Positions 12,483 through 25,103 of a DNA stretch of 64,000 bases are shown here, in pieces. The position numbers were made by a program, and so were the translations under genes. Origin of the DNA: Aegilops tauschii subsp. strangulata. Taxonomy: Eukaryota > Streptophyta > Magnoliopsida > Poales > Poaceae. The notes beneath the pieces were generated by a model. It saw only the letters and a program-made list of their open reading frames with translations. It did not search any database and was not told where the DNA came from. The DNA lies in NCBI RefSeq assembly GCF_002575655.3, contig NC_053035.3, forward strand, positions 375,201,792 through 375,265,791, written 5' to 3'. How positions within the stretch are numbered: the stretch's first letter is position 1; each line of letters opens with the position of its first letter.

Positions 12483-15400
12483 CTACTTCGGATCCAAGTT
12501 AGAGCTGATGCTAAACTGCTTGGACGAATTGCCAGGCACGAAGTCAACAAGTTTAGTCTCATCAGCCGATTTAAACTTCAGGGCCGGATCATGCTCCGTA
12601 GTTGGTTTCTTCAACGAAGTCATATCTGCCGGATTAACATTGTCCTTGTAAAACTTCAACTCCTCTGTTGCACAAACCCACTCAGCATAAGCCGCATCAC
12701 CTTCCTCACACTCCAGAGCAACCTTGCGGCTTCCATGCACGGTTATAGTTCCCTTGTGAACCGGCATCTTGAGCTGTAGATAGACATAACAAGGCCGTGC
12801 CATAAACTTAGGATAAGCTGGCCGTCCAAATAGGGCATGATATGGGCTTTTGATTTTCACCACTTCAAAGGTCAAGGTTTCTGATCTCGAGTCATGCTCA
12901 TCTCCAAAAGCCACCTCTAGAGCTATCTTACCAACAGGATATGCCGACTTACCAGGCACCACACCATGGAACACCGTATTGGATGGTTTAAGATTTTTAT
13001 CTGTTAGCCCCATGCGACGGAAAGTTTCATAATAAAGGATATTGATACTACTCCCTCCATCCATGAGTACCTTAGTGAACTTATAACCTCCCACCTGAGG
13101 TGCCACCACCAGAGCCAGATGACCCGGATTGTCAACCCGGGGCGGATGATCGTCTCTACTCCACACAATGGGCTGCTCGGACCAGTGCAAATAACGGGGC
13201 ACCGCCGGTTCAACGGCATTCACCACCCTTTTATGAAGCTTCTGATCGCGCTTGTCCAAGCTAGTGATGAAGACATGATACTGTCCGCTATTCAACTGCT
13301 TCGGGTTGCTCTGGTAACCCGACTGCTGCTGCTGCTTGCCCTGATGATTATAGCCACCTTGGTTACCTTGATTACTTTGACTGTTATGTCCACCCTGATT
13401 GCCATGGAATCCTGAACCAGAATTTCCTCCGCCATAACCCGGCCCATGAGAGCCAGAGCCCGAACTGCCTCCTGATCCATGATCATACCGGAAAGAATCA
13501 GAATTTTTGAACTCTTGCATGATATAACAATCTTTCCAGAGGTGTGTAGATGGTTCCTCCTTCGTCCCATGCTTTGGATAGGGCTGGTTCAACAGATACG
13601 ACAAACGGTCCGGATTAGGATTCGGCATTCCGTTGCGCCGGGGAGGTTTACCCTTATGCCGCTGGCCCTTGTCGTGTGTATTAGTGTTAGCCACAAAGTC
13701 TAAACCGTGGTCCGCTTTACGCTTGCCGCCGTTTCCATGACCCGCCGGGTTGTGGTGCTGCCCCTTGGCGTTGCCGCTCTTCTTTCCCTTCCCTGTCTTA
13801 TCATCGTCAGACTCGGGATCCTTGGTACTATCAGAGTCGGCATACTTCACTAGTGCAGCCATGAGGGTTCCCATGTCATTACAATGACGTTTGAGCCATC
13901 CCAACTTCAACTTCAAGGGTTCAAACCGGCAATTGCCTTCCAATGTTAAAACTGCGGTGTCAGCGTTGATGCGGTCTGATGAATGTAAAATCTCCGAAAC
14001 CCGGCGCACCCAATGGGTTGTTGACTCTCCTTCCTCCTGGACACAGGCAGCTAAGTCCACAATTGACATGGGCTGCTTGCATGTATCCTTGAAATTCTGA
14101 ATAAACCAGACTCTCAACTCGGCCCATGACCTGATAGAATTAGCCGGTAAGCTCTTTAGCCAAGTGCGGGCCGTTCCTTCTAGCATCATGTTGAAGTACT
14201 TCGCACATGCCGCATCATCCACATCCATCATCTCCATGGCCATCTCATAGCTTTCAACCCATGTTTCAGGGGATAAATCGGCGGTGTAATTCGGCACCTT
14301 GCGCGGGCCCTTGAAATCCTTGGGCAGGCGTACATTGCGCAACGCTGGGACAAGACATGGCACTCCCAAGAAACTAGAAGTAACTCCTGGTTCCACCGAT
14401 GTGGTTGGACAAACCGGAGTAAGCTGGCGAGCCTCGTGCTGCGCCGCTAACTCGGCCTCTCTGCGTGCCCGAGCCCGGTCCACCACCTCCTGAGCATCAC
14501 CAGCACCACCCGCCGGGTTATGGCCACGGGGCGGATCACGGTTCCGCGCATTGCTTGATACTGCCGGTTCATCCATACGCCTGCTGTAACTCCGGCTTGG
14601 ACGGGGAGTGGAATGAATCCGATCGCGACTATATGAGTAAGCCTCCTGTTGAACCAAGGCTTTCTGAAGAAGCTCCTTAACCCGACGCGTCTCGACCGCT
14701 GCTGGAGAATCACCTTCGATCGGGATGGCCGCCAGCCGTGAAGCGGCAGCGACAATGTTGTCCATTGGGTTAGAATAATGACCCGGTGGCGTGGGGACAT
14801 GAGGTACCACAATGTTGTTCTGACGAGGCGGATCCACCAAACATGGCTGAACCGGCGCCCCTGCTCCGGGTGCCTCTGCCCGGTTCACCACCGGCGGATT
14901 ACTGGTCCCTGCTCCTGGGGTGTTAAAGAGATTTCTAGCGTCACAAACCGGCAGCAGGCGAGATCGGTGCCTCCTCTTCAGGACTTCGTTCGATGCGCTC
15001 TGATCCAGCATAATCCGGTAAGCTTGTGCATCCAAAGCGGCCCGCTCCGCGGCTATCGTGGTATCCTCAGCTGCTAAGTCGGCTTTTGCCTGGGTGATCT
15101 GATCTTTCACTTTCGCGATTTCCGCATTGTGTGTATCCTGATCCGCCGGGTTAACCTCCGCCATCAGTGTTGCCAACACATCAAACAAATCAGATAGAAC
15201 CTGAGCTGGCGGTCGCACAGGGCCTCCTGCCCCAGCCGCTGCTGCTGATCCTGAAATCATCGCCGCTGCGGTCGAAGAGTGGAGCGCTGGTTGCGTGCCG
15301 GCCATGAAGATCGCCACCCGGTTTGGCAGATCAAAGGGGTCCGGAATACTGTCGCCATCGGAATAGCCCCCAATCCGGCCATCTTGTAACTGATATAATG

Positions 15401-15722
15401 ACTCGGTCTCTCCAGTCGATGACTCGTCGCCGGAATAAACGACGGTCTCACCACCAGCTTCCGATCTATCCTCAGATTCCCCTCCATGGATAACTCCCAC
15501 GAAGGCACGCTTCATGACAGGCTTGACCCGGGCAGATCTCGCACGCTGAGCCGTTTCGACGAGGTCGGTGCAGATGTCCGGCTCAGGGCCCGGTTCGCCG
15601 ATCTTGCCAATGAAAACGTGTATGCCACCAAAGGGGACCTGGTACCCGTACTCGATTGAGCCGGCCTCGGGGCCCCAGCCTGCATCGTCGATGTAGAGCT
15701 TGCCGCGACGACTCTTGGTCAT
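12483..15722 (-). pseudogene. gag: Fatima gag and protease part of the polyprotein
   Basis: The frame is open from 15866, but the ATG at 15866 falls inside the 5' LTR. The ATG at 15722 (MTKSRRGKL) is the first after the primer site, so I take it as the likely start. The retrotransposon Gag domain (PETWVESYEMAM to TRTWLKSLPANSI and beyond) lies around 14.0-14.35 kb. It is followed by a Gly/Ser/Gln-rich low-complexity stretch (13.3-13.5 kb) and a retropepsin-type protease with DGGSSINILY near 13.05 kb. The frame stops at TAG 12483-12485, where the continuing pol frame shows a Gln codon is expected. Apart from that stop, gag looks intact, and it is the best preserved part of this copy. Confidence 0.8.
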
Positions 15723-15790
15723 CCGGCCCACAGCGTAACCCTTGAGTCCTTCGAAGTTGCCCTCCAAGGACTTGAAACCATCGTGCGATA

Positions 15791-15808
15791 GCCCCACGGT
15801 GGGCGCCA
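15791..15808 (-). promoter_or_regulatory. Primer-binding site of Fatima (tRNA-Lys type)
   Basis: The - strand reads TGGCGCCCACCGTGGGGC, close to the complement of a lysine tRNA 3' end used by many Gypsy elements and retroviruses. It begins 2 bases inside the 5' LTR end (CA at 15811-15812 in complement). It sets the LTR border and the start of minus-strand synthesis. Confidence 0.75.
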
Positions 15809-15810
15809 AC

Positions 15811-16335
15811 TGTCGTGGTTTTGTCACGGCAGATATCCTAGAGAAAGGACTTAGTCGTGGAGCCATCGCTACGGGTTAGCTTAACGGGGTTAAAGCGGAC
15901 AAGGGACGCAAGAGAGTTTTATACTAGTTCGACCCCTTACGATGAAGGTAAAAGGCTACGTCTAGTTGTGATGGAATTGATGGGGTTTCGATGACCAGGG
16001 AGCGAATACGCTTTGCCCGAGTCTCGAGTTGTTGTCTGTTGTCCTTGAACCGCCGCCGGGTCGTCCCCTTATATACATTGGTTGACGCCCGTCGGTTTAC
16101 AGACTCCGAGGCCGGCTCATAATCGTGTCCGGCTCGGTCCCTGCTACTTCTATCTTACAACACAAGTTTACATCTCAATGCCGATTTGTGTCTACAGGTC
16201 TTAAACCGGCTTTGGGCCCTGGGCCTTCATGAAGCGTCACCGTCTGTCTTCATGGGCTCAGATACAGATGAACTACTTATGAAGTTAACCCGGCCTCTCC
16301 TGGCCGGTTTACGCCCAGTGGTAATATCCCCAACA
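15811..16335 (-). repeat. 5' LTR of the Fatima-type element
   Basis: This is a 525-bp LTR. Read on the - strand it begins TGTTGGGG at 16335 and ends CGACA at 15811, directly before the primer-binding site. Only this LTR is in the window. Confidence 0.8.
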
Positions 16336-16500
16336 CCTAGCTAGGGGCGTTAAACGATAGCGCTTGTTGGGAGGCAACCCAATTTTATTTTAGTTTTTTG
16401 CTTTTTGTTCCTGTTTAGTAATAAATAAATTATCTAGCCTCTGATTAGATGTAGTTTTATGTTTTAATTAGTGTTTGTGCCAAGTAGGACCTATAGGATC

Positions 16501-18238
16501 TGTTGGGGAATGTAGTAATTTCAAAAAAATTCCTACGCACACGCAGGATCATGGTGATGCATAGCAACGAGAGGGGAGAGTGTTTGTCCACGTACCCTCG
16601 TAGACCGAAAGCGGAAGCGTTAGCACAACGCGGTTCATGTAGTCGTACGTCTTCACGATCCGACCGATCCAAGTACCGAACGTACGGCACCTCCGAGTTC
16701 AGCACACGTTCAGCTCGATGATGTCCCGCGAACTCCGATCCAGCAGAGCTTCACGGGAGAGTTCCGTCAGCACGACGGCGTGATGATGGTGATGATGTTG
16801 CTACCGACGTAGGGCTTCGCCTAAGCACCGCTACGATATGACCGAGGTGGAATATGGTGGAGGGGGGCACTACACACGGCTGAGAGAGATCAACAGATCA
16901 ACTTGTGTGTTCTAGGTTGCCCCCCTACCCCGTATATAAAGGAGCAAGGGGGGAGGTCGGCCGGCCCCTGTAGGGCGCGCCAGGTGGAGTCCTCCTCCTA
17001 GTAGGAGTAGGACTCCCCTTTCCTACTCCTACTAGGAGGAGGAAAGGAAGGAGGAGAGGGAGAAGGAAGGAGAGGGAGGAAAAGGAGGAAAGGGGGGCCG
17101 GCCCCTAGTCCAATTCGGTGTGGGCTAGGGGGGGCGCGCGCCCTGCCTCCTCTCTTCCACCACTTGGCCCATGAGGCCCATTACTTCTTCCTCGTATTCC
17201 CGTAACTCCCCGGTACCCCGAAAAATACCCGAATCACTCAGAACCTTTCCGATGTCCGAATATAGTCGTCCAATATATCAATCTTTACGTCTCGACCATT
17301 TCGAGACTCCTCGTCATGTCACCGATCTCATCCGGTACTCCGAACTACATTCGGTACATCAAATCACATAAACTCATAATACCGATCGTCACCGAACTTT
17401 AAGCGTGCGGACCCTACGGGTTCGAGAACTATGTAGACATGACCGAGACACGTCTACGGTCAATAACCAATAGCGGAACCTGGATGCTCATATTGGATCC
17501 CACATATTCTACGAAGATCTTTATCGGTCAAACCGCATAGCAACATACGTTGTTCCCTTTGTCATCGGTATGTTACTTGCCCGAGATTCGATCGTCGGTA
17601 TCTCAATACCTAGTTCAATCTCGTTACCGGCAAGTCTCTTTACTCGTTCCGTAATACATCATCCCGCAACTAACTCATTAGTTACAATGCCTGCAAGGCT
17701 TATAGTGATGTGCATTACCGAGAGGGCCCAGAGATACCTCTCCGACAATCGGAGTGACAAATCCTAATCTCGAAATACGCCAACTCAACAAGTACCTTCG
17801 GAGACACCTATAGAGCACCTTTATAATCACCCAGTTATGTTGTGACGTTTGGTAGCACACAAAGTGTTCCTCCGGTAAACGGGAGTTGCATAATCTCATA
17901 GTCATAGGAACATGTATAAGTCATGATGAAAACAATAGCAACATACTAAACCATCAAGTGCTAAGCTAATGGAATGGGTCAAGTCAATCACATCATTCTC
18001 CTAATGATGTGATCTTGTTAATCAAATGACAACTCATGTCTATGGCTAGGAAACTCAACCATCTTTGATCAACGAGCTAGTCAAGTAGAGGCATACTAGT
18101 GACACTATGTTTGTCTATATATTCACACATGTATCAAGTTTCCGGTTAATACAATTCTAGCATAAATAATAAACATTTATCATGAAATAAGGAAATAAAT
18201 AATAACTTTATTATTGCCTCTAGGGCATATTTCCTTTA
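16501..18238 (-). repeat. 3' LTR of element B
   Basis: On the + strand it reads tgttgggg...atttccttta. It is homologous, in reverse orientation, to C's LTRs and directly to the LTR at 43572-45313. A TATA-like motif (gtatataaagg) lies near 16932. It is followed by 28 bases of B's internal 3' end (gtctcccacttgc..., the polypurine tract in reverse) before element C begins. Confidence 0.9.
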
Positions 18239-18266
18239 GTCTCCCACTTGCACTAGAGTCAATAAT

Positions 18267-19962
18267 TGAAGGAAATATGCCCTAGAGGCAATAATAAAGT
18301 TATTACTTATTTCCTTATATCATGATAAATGTTTATTATTCATGCTAGAATTGTATTAACCGGATCACTAGTATGCCTCTACTTGACTAGCTCGTTGATC
18401 AAAGATGGTTATGTTTCCTAGCCATAGACATGAGTTGTCATTTGATTAACGGGATCACATCATTAGGAGAATGATGTGATTGACTTGACCCATTCCGTTA
18501 GCTTAGCACACGATCGTTTAGTATTCTGCTATTGCTTTCTTCATGACTTATACATGTTCCTATGACTATGAGATTATGCAACTCCCGTTTACCGGAGGAA
18601 CACTTTGTGTGCTACCAAACGTCACAACGTAACTGGGTGATTATAAAGGTGCTCTACAGGTGTCTCCAAAGGTACTTGTTGGGTTGGCGTATTTCTAGAT
18701 TAGGATTTGTCACTCCGATTGTCGGAGAGGTATCTCTGGGCCCACTCGGTAATGCACATCACTTAAACCTTGCAAGCATTGCAACTAATGAGTTAGTTGC
18801 GGGATGATGCATTATGGAACGAGTAAAGAGACTTGCCGGTAACGAGATTGAACTAGGTATTGAGATACGGACGATCGAATCTCGGGCAAGTAACATACCG
18901 ATGACAAAGGGAACAACGTATGTTGTTATGCGGTTTGACCGATAAAGATCTTCGTAGAATATGTGGGAGCCAGTATGAGCATCCAGGTTCCGCTATTGGT
19001 TATTGGCTGGAGACGTGTCTCGGTCATGTCTACATAGTTCTCGAACCCGTAGGGTCCGCACGCTTAAAGTTTCGATGACAGTTATATTATGAGTTTATAT
19101 GTTTTGATGTACCGAAGGTAGTTCGGAGTCCCGGATGTGATCACGGGCATGACGAGGAGTCTCGAAATGGTCGAGACATGAAGATTGATATATTGGACGA
19201 CTATATTCGGACACCGGAATGGTTCCGGGGGTTATTGGATATATACCGGAGTACCGGGAGGTTACCGGAACCCCCTGGGGGTTTAATGGGCCTACATGGG
19301 CCTTAGTGGAGAAGAGGAGAGGCGGCTAGGGCACGCCGAGCGCCCCCTCCCCCTCTAGTCCGAATTGGACAAGGAGGGGGGCGGCGCCCCCCTTTCCTTC
19401 CTCTCTCTCTCTCCTCTTTCCCCCTTCTCCTAATCCAACAAGGAAGGGAGGGAGTCCTACTCCTGGTGGGAGTAGGACTCCTCCTGGCACGCCCCTCTCC
19501 TGGTCGGCCGCCTCCCCCCTTGCTCCTTTATATACGGGGGCAGGGGGGTACCCCATAGACACAACAATTGATCATTGATCTTTAAGCCGTGTGCGGTGCC
19601 CCCCTCCACCATAGTCCACCTCGATAATATCGTAGCGGTTCTTAGGCGAAGCCCTGCGTCGGTAGAACATCATCATCGTCACCACGCCGTCGTGCTAACG
19701 AAACTCTCCCTCAACACTCGGCTGGATCGGAGTTCGAGGGACGTCATCGGGCTGAACGTGTGCTGAACTCGGAGGTGCCGTGCGTCCGATACTTGATCGG
19801 TCGGATCGTGAAGATGTACGACTACATCAACCGCGTTGTGCTAATGCTTCAGCTTTCGGTCTACGAGGGTACGTGGACATCACTCTCCCCTCTCGTTGCT
19901 ATGCATCACCATGATCTTGCGTGTGCGTAGGAATTTTTTTGAAATTACTACGTTCCCCAACA
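18267..19962 (+). repeat. 5' LTR of element C
   Basis: It starts TGAAGGAAATATGCCC and ends CGTTCCCCAACA. A TATA-like tttatatacggg lies near 19527. Relative to the 3' LTR it lacks 38 bases after ccgga at about 18364 (the 3' copy has aacataatacttg...agagtg there). B's LTRs keep the longer form, so this is a deletion in the 5' LTR. Confidence 0.95.
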
Positions 19963-19963
19963 G

Positions 19964-19975
19964 TGGCATCCGAGC
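19964..19975 (+). promoter_or_regulatory. Primer-binding site of element C
   Basis: It reads tggcatccgagc, 10 of 12 bases like the initiator tRNA-Met site TGGTATCAGAGC, one base inside the 5' LTR. Confidence 0.75.
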
Positions 19976-21196
19976 CTGGTTTTATGCGTAGATGTCATAT
20001 GCACGAGTAGAACACAAGTGAGTTGTGGGCGACATAAGTCATACTGCTTACCAGCATGTCATACTTTGGTTCGGCGGTATTGTTGGATGAAGCTGCCCGG
20101 ACTGACATTACGCGTACGCTTACGCGAGACTGGTTGTACTGCCATGCTATGCACACAGGTGACTAGCAGGTGTCAGTTTCTCCAACTTTAGTTGAACCGA
20201 GTGTGGCTACGCCCGGTCCTTGCGAAGGTTAAAACAGCACCAACTTGACAAACTATCGTTGTGGTTTTGATGCGTAGGTAAGAACGGTTCTTGCTCAGCC
20301 CGTAGCAGCCACGTAAAACTTGCAACAACAAAGTAGAGGACGTCTAACTTGTTTTTGCAGGGCATGTTGTGATGTGATATGGTCAAGGCATGATGCTAAA
20401 TTTTATTGTGTGAGATGATCATGTTTTGTAACCGAGTTATCGGCAACTGGGAGGAGCCATATGGTTGTCGCTTTACTGTATGCAATGCAATCGCCCTGTA
20501 ATGCTTTACTTTATCACTAAGCGGTAGCGATAGTCGTAGAATCATAAGATTGGCGAGACGACAACGATGCTACGATGGAGATCAAGGTGTCACGCCGGTG
20601 ACGATGGTGATCATGACGGTGCTTCGGAGATGGAGATCACAAGCACAAGATGATGATGGCCATATCATATCACTTATATTGATTGCATGTGATGTTTATC
20701 TTTTATGCATCTTATCTTGCTTTGATTGACGGTAGCATTATAAGATGATCTCTCACTAAATTATCAAGGTATAAGTGTTCTCCCTGAGTATGCACCGTTG
20801 CAAAAGTTCTTCGTGCTGAGACACCACGTGATGATCGGGTGTGATAAGCTCTACGTTCAAATACAACGGGTGCAAAACAGTTGCACACGCGGAATACTCA
20901 GGTTAAACTTGACGAGCCTAGCGTATAACAGATATGGCCTCGGAACATGGAGATCGAAAGGTCGAGCGTGAATCATATAGTAGATACGATCAACATAGTG
21001 ATGTTCACCATTGAAACTACTCCATCTCACGTGATGATCGGACATGGTTTAGTTGATATGGATCACGTGATCACTTAGAGGATTAGAGGGATGTCTATCT
21101 AAGTGGGAGTTCTTAAGTAATATGATTAATTGAACTTAAATTTATCATGAACTTAGTACCTGATAGTGTCTTGCTTGTCTATGTTGTTGTAGATAG
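19976..21196 (+). other. Leader region of element C
   Basis: About 1.2 kb of non-coding leader separates the primer site from the Gag start codon at 21197. Long leaders with packaging signals are usual in BARE-type elements. No gene is seen. Confidence 0.65.
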
Positions 21197-24100
21197 ATGG
21201 CCTGCGTTGTTGTTCCGTTGAATTTTAATGCGTTCCTTGAGAAAGCAAAGTTGAAAGATGATGGTAGCAATTACACGGACTGGGTCCATAACTTGAGGAT
21301 TATCCTCATTGCTGCACAGAAGAATTATGTCCTGGAAGCACCGCTAGGTGCCAAACCTGCTGCAGGAGCAACACCAGATGTTATGAACGTCTGGCAGAGC
21401 AAAGCTGATGACTACTCGATAGTTCAGTGTGCCATGCTTTACGGCCTAGAACCGGGACTTCAACGACGTTTTGAACGTCATGGAGCATATGAGATGTTCC
21501 AGGAGTTGAAGTTAATATTTCAAGCAAATGCCCGGATTGAGAGATATGAAGTCTCCAATAAGTTCTACAGCTGTAAGATGGAGGAGAATAGTTCAGTCAG
21601 TGAGCATATACTCAAAATGTCTGGGTATAACAATCAATTGATTCAACTGGGAGTTAATCTTCCGGATGATAGCGTCATTGACAGAATTCTTCAATCACTG
21701 CCACCAAGCTACAAGAGCTTCGTGATGAACTATAACATGCAAGGGATGGATAAGACAATTCCCGAGCTCTTCGCAATGCTAAAGGCTGCGGAGGTAGAAA
21801 TCAAGAAGGATCATCAAGTGTTGATGGTCAACAAGACCACCAGTTTCAAGAAAAAGGGCAAAGGGAAGAAGAAGGGGAACTTCAAGAAGAACAACAAACA
21901 AGTTGCTGCTCAGGAGAAGAAACCCAAGTCTGGACCTAAGCCTGAGACTGAGTGCTTCTACTGCAAACAGACTGGTCACTGGAAGCGGAACTGCCCCAAG
22001 TATTTGGCGGATAAGAAGGATGGCAAGGTGAACAAAGGTATATGTGATATACATGTTATTGATGTATACCTTACTAATGCTCGCAGTAGCCCTTGGGTAT
22101 TTGATACTGGTTCTGTTGCTAATATTTGCAACTCGAAATAGGGACTACGGATTAAGCGAAGATTGGCTAAGGACGAGGTGACGATGCGCGTGGGAAATGG
22201 TTCCAAAGTCGATGTGATCACGGTCGGCACGCTACCTCTACATCTACCTTCGGGATTAGTTTTAGACCTAAATAATTGTTATTTGGTGCCAGCGTTGAGC
22301 ATGAACATTATATCTGGATCTTGTTTAATGCGAGACGGTTATTCATTTAAATCCGAGAATAATGGTTGTTCTATTTATATGAGTAATATCTTTTATGGTC
22401 ATGCACCCTTGAAGAGTGGTCTATTTTTGTTGAATCTCAACAGTAGTGATACACATATTCATAATATTGAAGCCAAAAGATGCAGAGTAGATAATGATAG
22501 TGCAACTTATTTGTGGCACTGCCATTTAGGTCATATCGGTGTAAAGCGCATGAAGAAACTCCATACTGATGAACTTTTGGAACCACTTGATTATGAATCA
22601 CTTGGTACTTGCGAACCGTGCCTCATGGGCAAGATGACTAAAACGTCGTTCTTCGGAACTATGGAGCGAGCAACAGATTTGTTGGAAATCATACATACAG
22701 ATGTATGTGGTCCGATGAATGTTGAGGCTCGCGGCGGGTATCGTTATTTTCTCACCTTCACAGATGATTTAAGCAGATATGGGTATATCTACTTAATAAA
22801 ACATAAGTCTGAAACATTTGAAAAGTTCAAAGAATTTCAGAGTGAAGTTGAAAATCATCGTAACAAGAAAATAAAGTTTCTACAATCCGATCGTGGAGGA
22901 GAATATTTGAGTTACGAGTTTGGTCTTCATTTGAAACAATGCGGAATTGTTTCGCAACTCACGCCACCCGGAACACCACAGCGAAATGGTGTGTCTGAAC
23001 GTCGTAACCGTACTTTACTAGATATGGTGCGATCTATGATGTCTCTTACTGATTTACCGCTATCATTTTGGGGTTATGCTTTAGAGACGGCTGCATTCAC
23101 GTTAAATAGGACACCATCGAAATCCGTTGAAACGACGCCTTATGAACTGTGGTTTGGCAAGAAACCAAAGTTGTCGTTTCTTAAAGTTTGGGGCTGCGAT
23201 GCTTATGTGAAAAAGCTTCAACCTGATAAGCTCGAACCCAAGTCGGAAAATGTGTCTTCATAGGATACCCAAAAGAGACTGTTGGGTACACCTTCTATCA
23301 CAGATCCGAAGGCAAGACTTTTGTTGCTAAATTTGGAATCTTTCTAGAGAAGGAGTTTCTCTCGAAAGAAGTGAGTGGGAGGAAAGTAGAACTTGATGAG
23401 GTAACTGCACCTACTCCCTTATTGGAAAGTAGTTCATCACAGAAACCGGTTTCTGTGACACCTACACCAATTAGTGAGGAAGTTAATGATGATGATGATG
23501 ATGAAACTTTAGATCAAGTTGTTACTGAACCTTGTAGATCAACCAGAGTAAGATCCGCACCAGAGTGGTATGGTAATCCTGTTCTGGAAGTCATGTTACT
23601 AGACCATGATGAACCTACGAACTATGAAGAAGCGATGGTGAGCCCAGATTCCACAGAATGGCTTGAGGCCATGAAATCTGAGATGGGATCCATGTATGAG
23701 AACAAAGTGTGGACTTTGGTTGACTTGCCCAATGATCGGCAAGCCATTGAGAATAAATGGATCTTCAAGAAGAAGACTGACGCTAACGGTAATGTTACTG
23801 TCTATAAAGCTCGACTTGTTGCAAAAGGTTTTCGACAAGTTCAAGGGATTTACTACGATGAGACTTTCTCACCCGTAGCGATGCTTAAGTCTGTCCGAAT
23901 CATGTTAGCAATTGCCGCATTTTATGATTATGAAATTTGGCAAATGGATGTAAAAACTGCATTCCTGAATGGATTTCTGGAAGAAGTGTTGTATATGATG
24001 CAACCGGAAGGTTTTGTCGATCCAAAAGGAGCTAACAAAGTGTGCAAGCTCCAGCGATCCATTTATGGACTGGTGCAAGCCTCTCGGAGTTGGAATAAAC

Positions 24101-25070
24101 GCTTTGATAGTGTGATCAAAGCATTTGGTTTTATACAGACTTTTGGAGAAGCCTGTATTTACAAGAAAGTGAGTGGGAGCTCTGTAGCATTTCTGATATT
24201 ATATGTGGATGACATATTACTGATTGGAAATGATATAGAATTTCTGGATAGCATAAAGGGATACTTGAATAAGAGTTTTTCAATGAAGGACCTCGGTGAA
24301 GCTGCTTATATATTGGGCATCAAGATCTATAGAGATAGATCAAGACGCTTAATTGGACTTTCACAAAGCACATACCTTGACAAATTTTTGAAGAAGTTCA
24401 AAATGGATCAAGCAAAGAAAGGGTTCTTGCCTGTGTTACAAGGTGTGAAGTTGAGTAAGACTCAATGCCCGACCACTGCAGAAGATAGAGAGAAGATGAA
24501 AGATGTTCCCTATGCTTCAGCCATAGGCTCTATCATGTATGCAATGCTGTGTACCAGACCTGATGTGTGCCTTGCTATAAGTTTAGCAGGGAGGTACCAA
24601 AGTAATCCAGGAGTGGATCACTGGACAACGGTCAAGAACATCAGTTGTCCGGATATGTGTTTACATTGAACGTTGGAGCTGTCAGTTGGTGCAGTTCTAA
24701 ACAAAGCGTTGTGGCGGGATCTACGTGTGAAGCGGAGTATATAGCTGCTTCGGAAGCAGCAAATGAAGGAGTCTGGATGAAGGAGTTCATATCCGATCTA
24801 GGTGTCATCCCTAGTGCATTGGGTCCAATGAAAATCTTTTGTGACAATACTGGTGCAATTGCCTTGGCGAAGGAATCCAGATTTCACAAGAGAACCAAGC
24901 AAATCAAGAGACGCTTCAATTCCATCCGGGATCTAGTCCAGGTGGGAGACATAGAAATTTGCAAGATACATACGGATCTGAATGTTGCAAACCCGTTGAC
25001 TAAGCCTCTTCCACGAGCAAAACATGATCAGCACCGAGGCTCCATGGGTGTTAGAATCATTACTATGTAA
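21197..25070 (+). pseudogene. gag-pol: Element C gag-pol polyprotein (Copia order), three lesions
   Basis: Gag (21197 to about 22000) has the UBN2-like helices (YTDWVHNLRIIL, YEMFQELKLIFQ) and a CCHC zinc knuckle (CFYCKQTGHWKRNC). Protease follows at WVFDTGSVANIC near 22.1 kb. Then come the pre-integrase domain (LWHCHLGHIGVKRM), integrase core (HTDVCGP, SDRGGEY, and E in NGVSERRNRT), RT with the conserved WIFKKKTDANG, KTAFLNGFLEE and YVDDILLI motifs, and RNase H (CEAEYIAASEAANEGVWM) ending at 25070. Lesions: TAG at 22139-22141 where Gln is expected; loss of one A near 23246 (B retains it), shifting the frame; and a deletion near 24638 that fuses the RT end (DHWTTVKNI) to the RNase H start (SGYVFTL). 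That deletion removes roughly 40 codons by comparison with the family as I recall it, and shifts the frame again. Confidence 0.9.
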
Positions 25071-25103
25071 TCTAGATTATTGACTCTAGTGCAAGTGGGA
25101 GAC

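Larger units (their letters stand above)
4949..16335 (-). mobile_element. Fatima-type Gypsy LTR retrotransposon, truncated at its 3' side
   Basis: Read on the - strand, the order is 5' LTR (16335 to 15811), tRNA-Lys-type primer site, gag with protease, RT, RNase H and integrase ending at 9280, then a 3' region with 65-bp tandem repeats and an oppositely oriented accessory gene. The order protease-RT-RNase H-integrase is diagnostic of Gypsy (Metaviridae). LTR termini beginning TGTTGGGGATATTACC and repeated aaccgg/ccggttta motifs are what I recall of wheat Fatima. The 3' LTR is missing because the left part is cut by element Z at 4948. The right side abuts element A sequence at 16336, and the expected TSD there is cctag. 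The pol reading frame is broken, so this copy is not autonomous. Confidence 0.75.
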
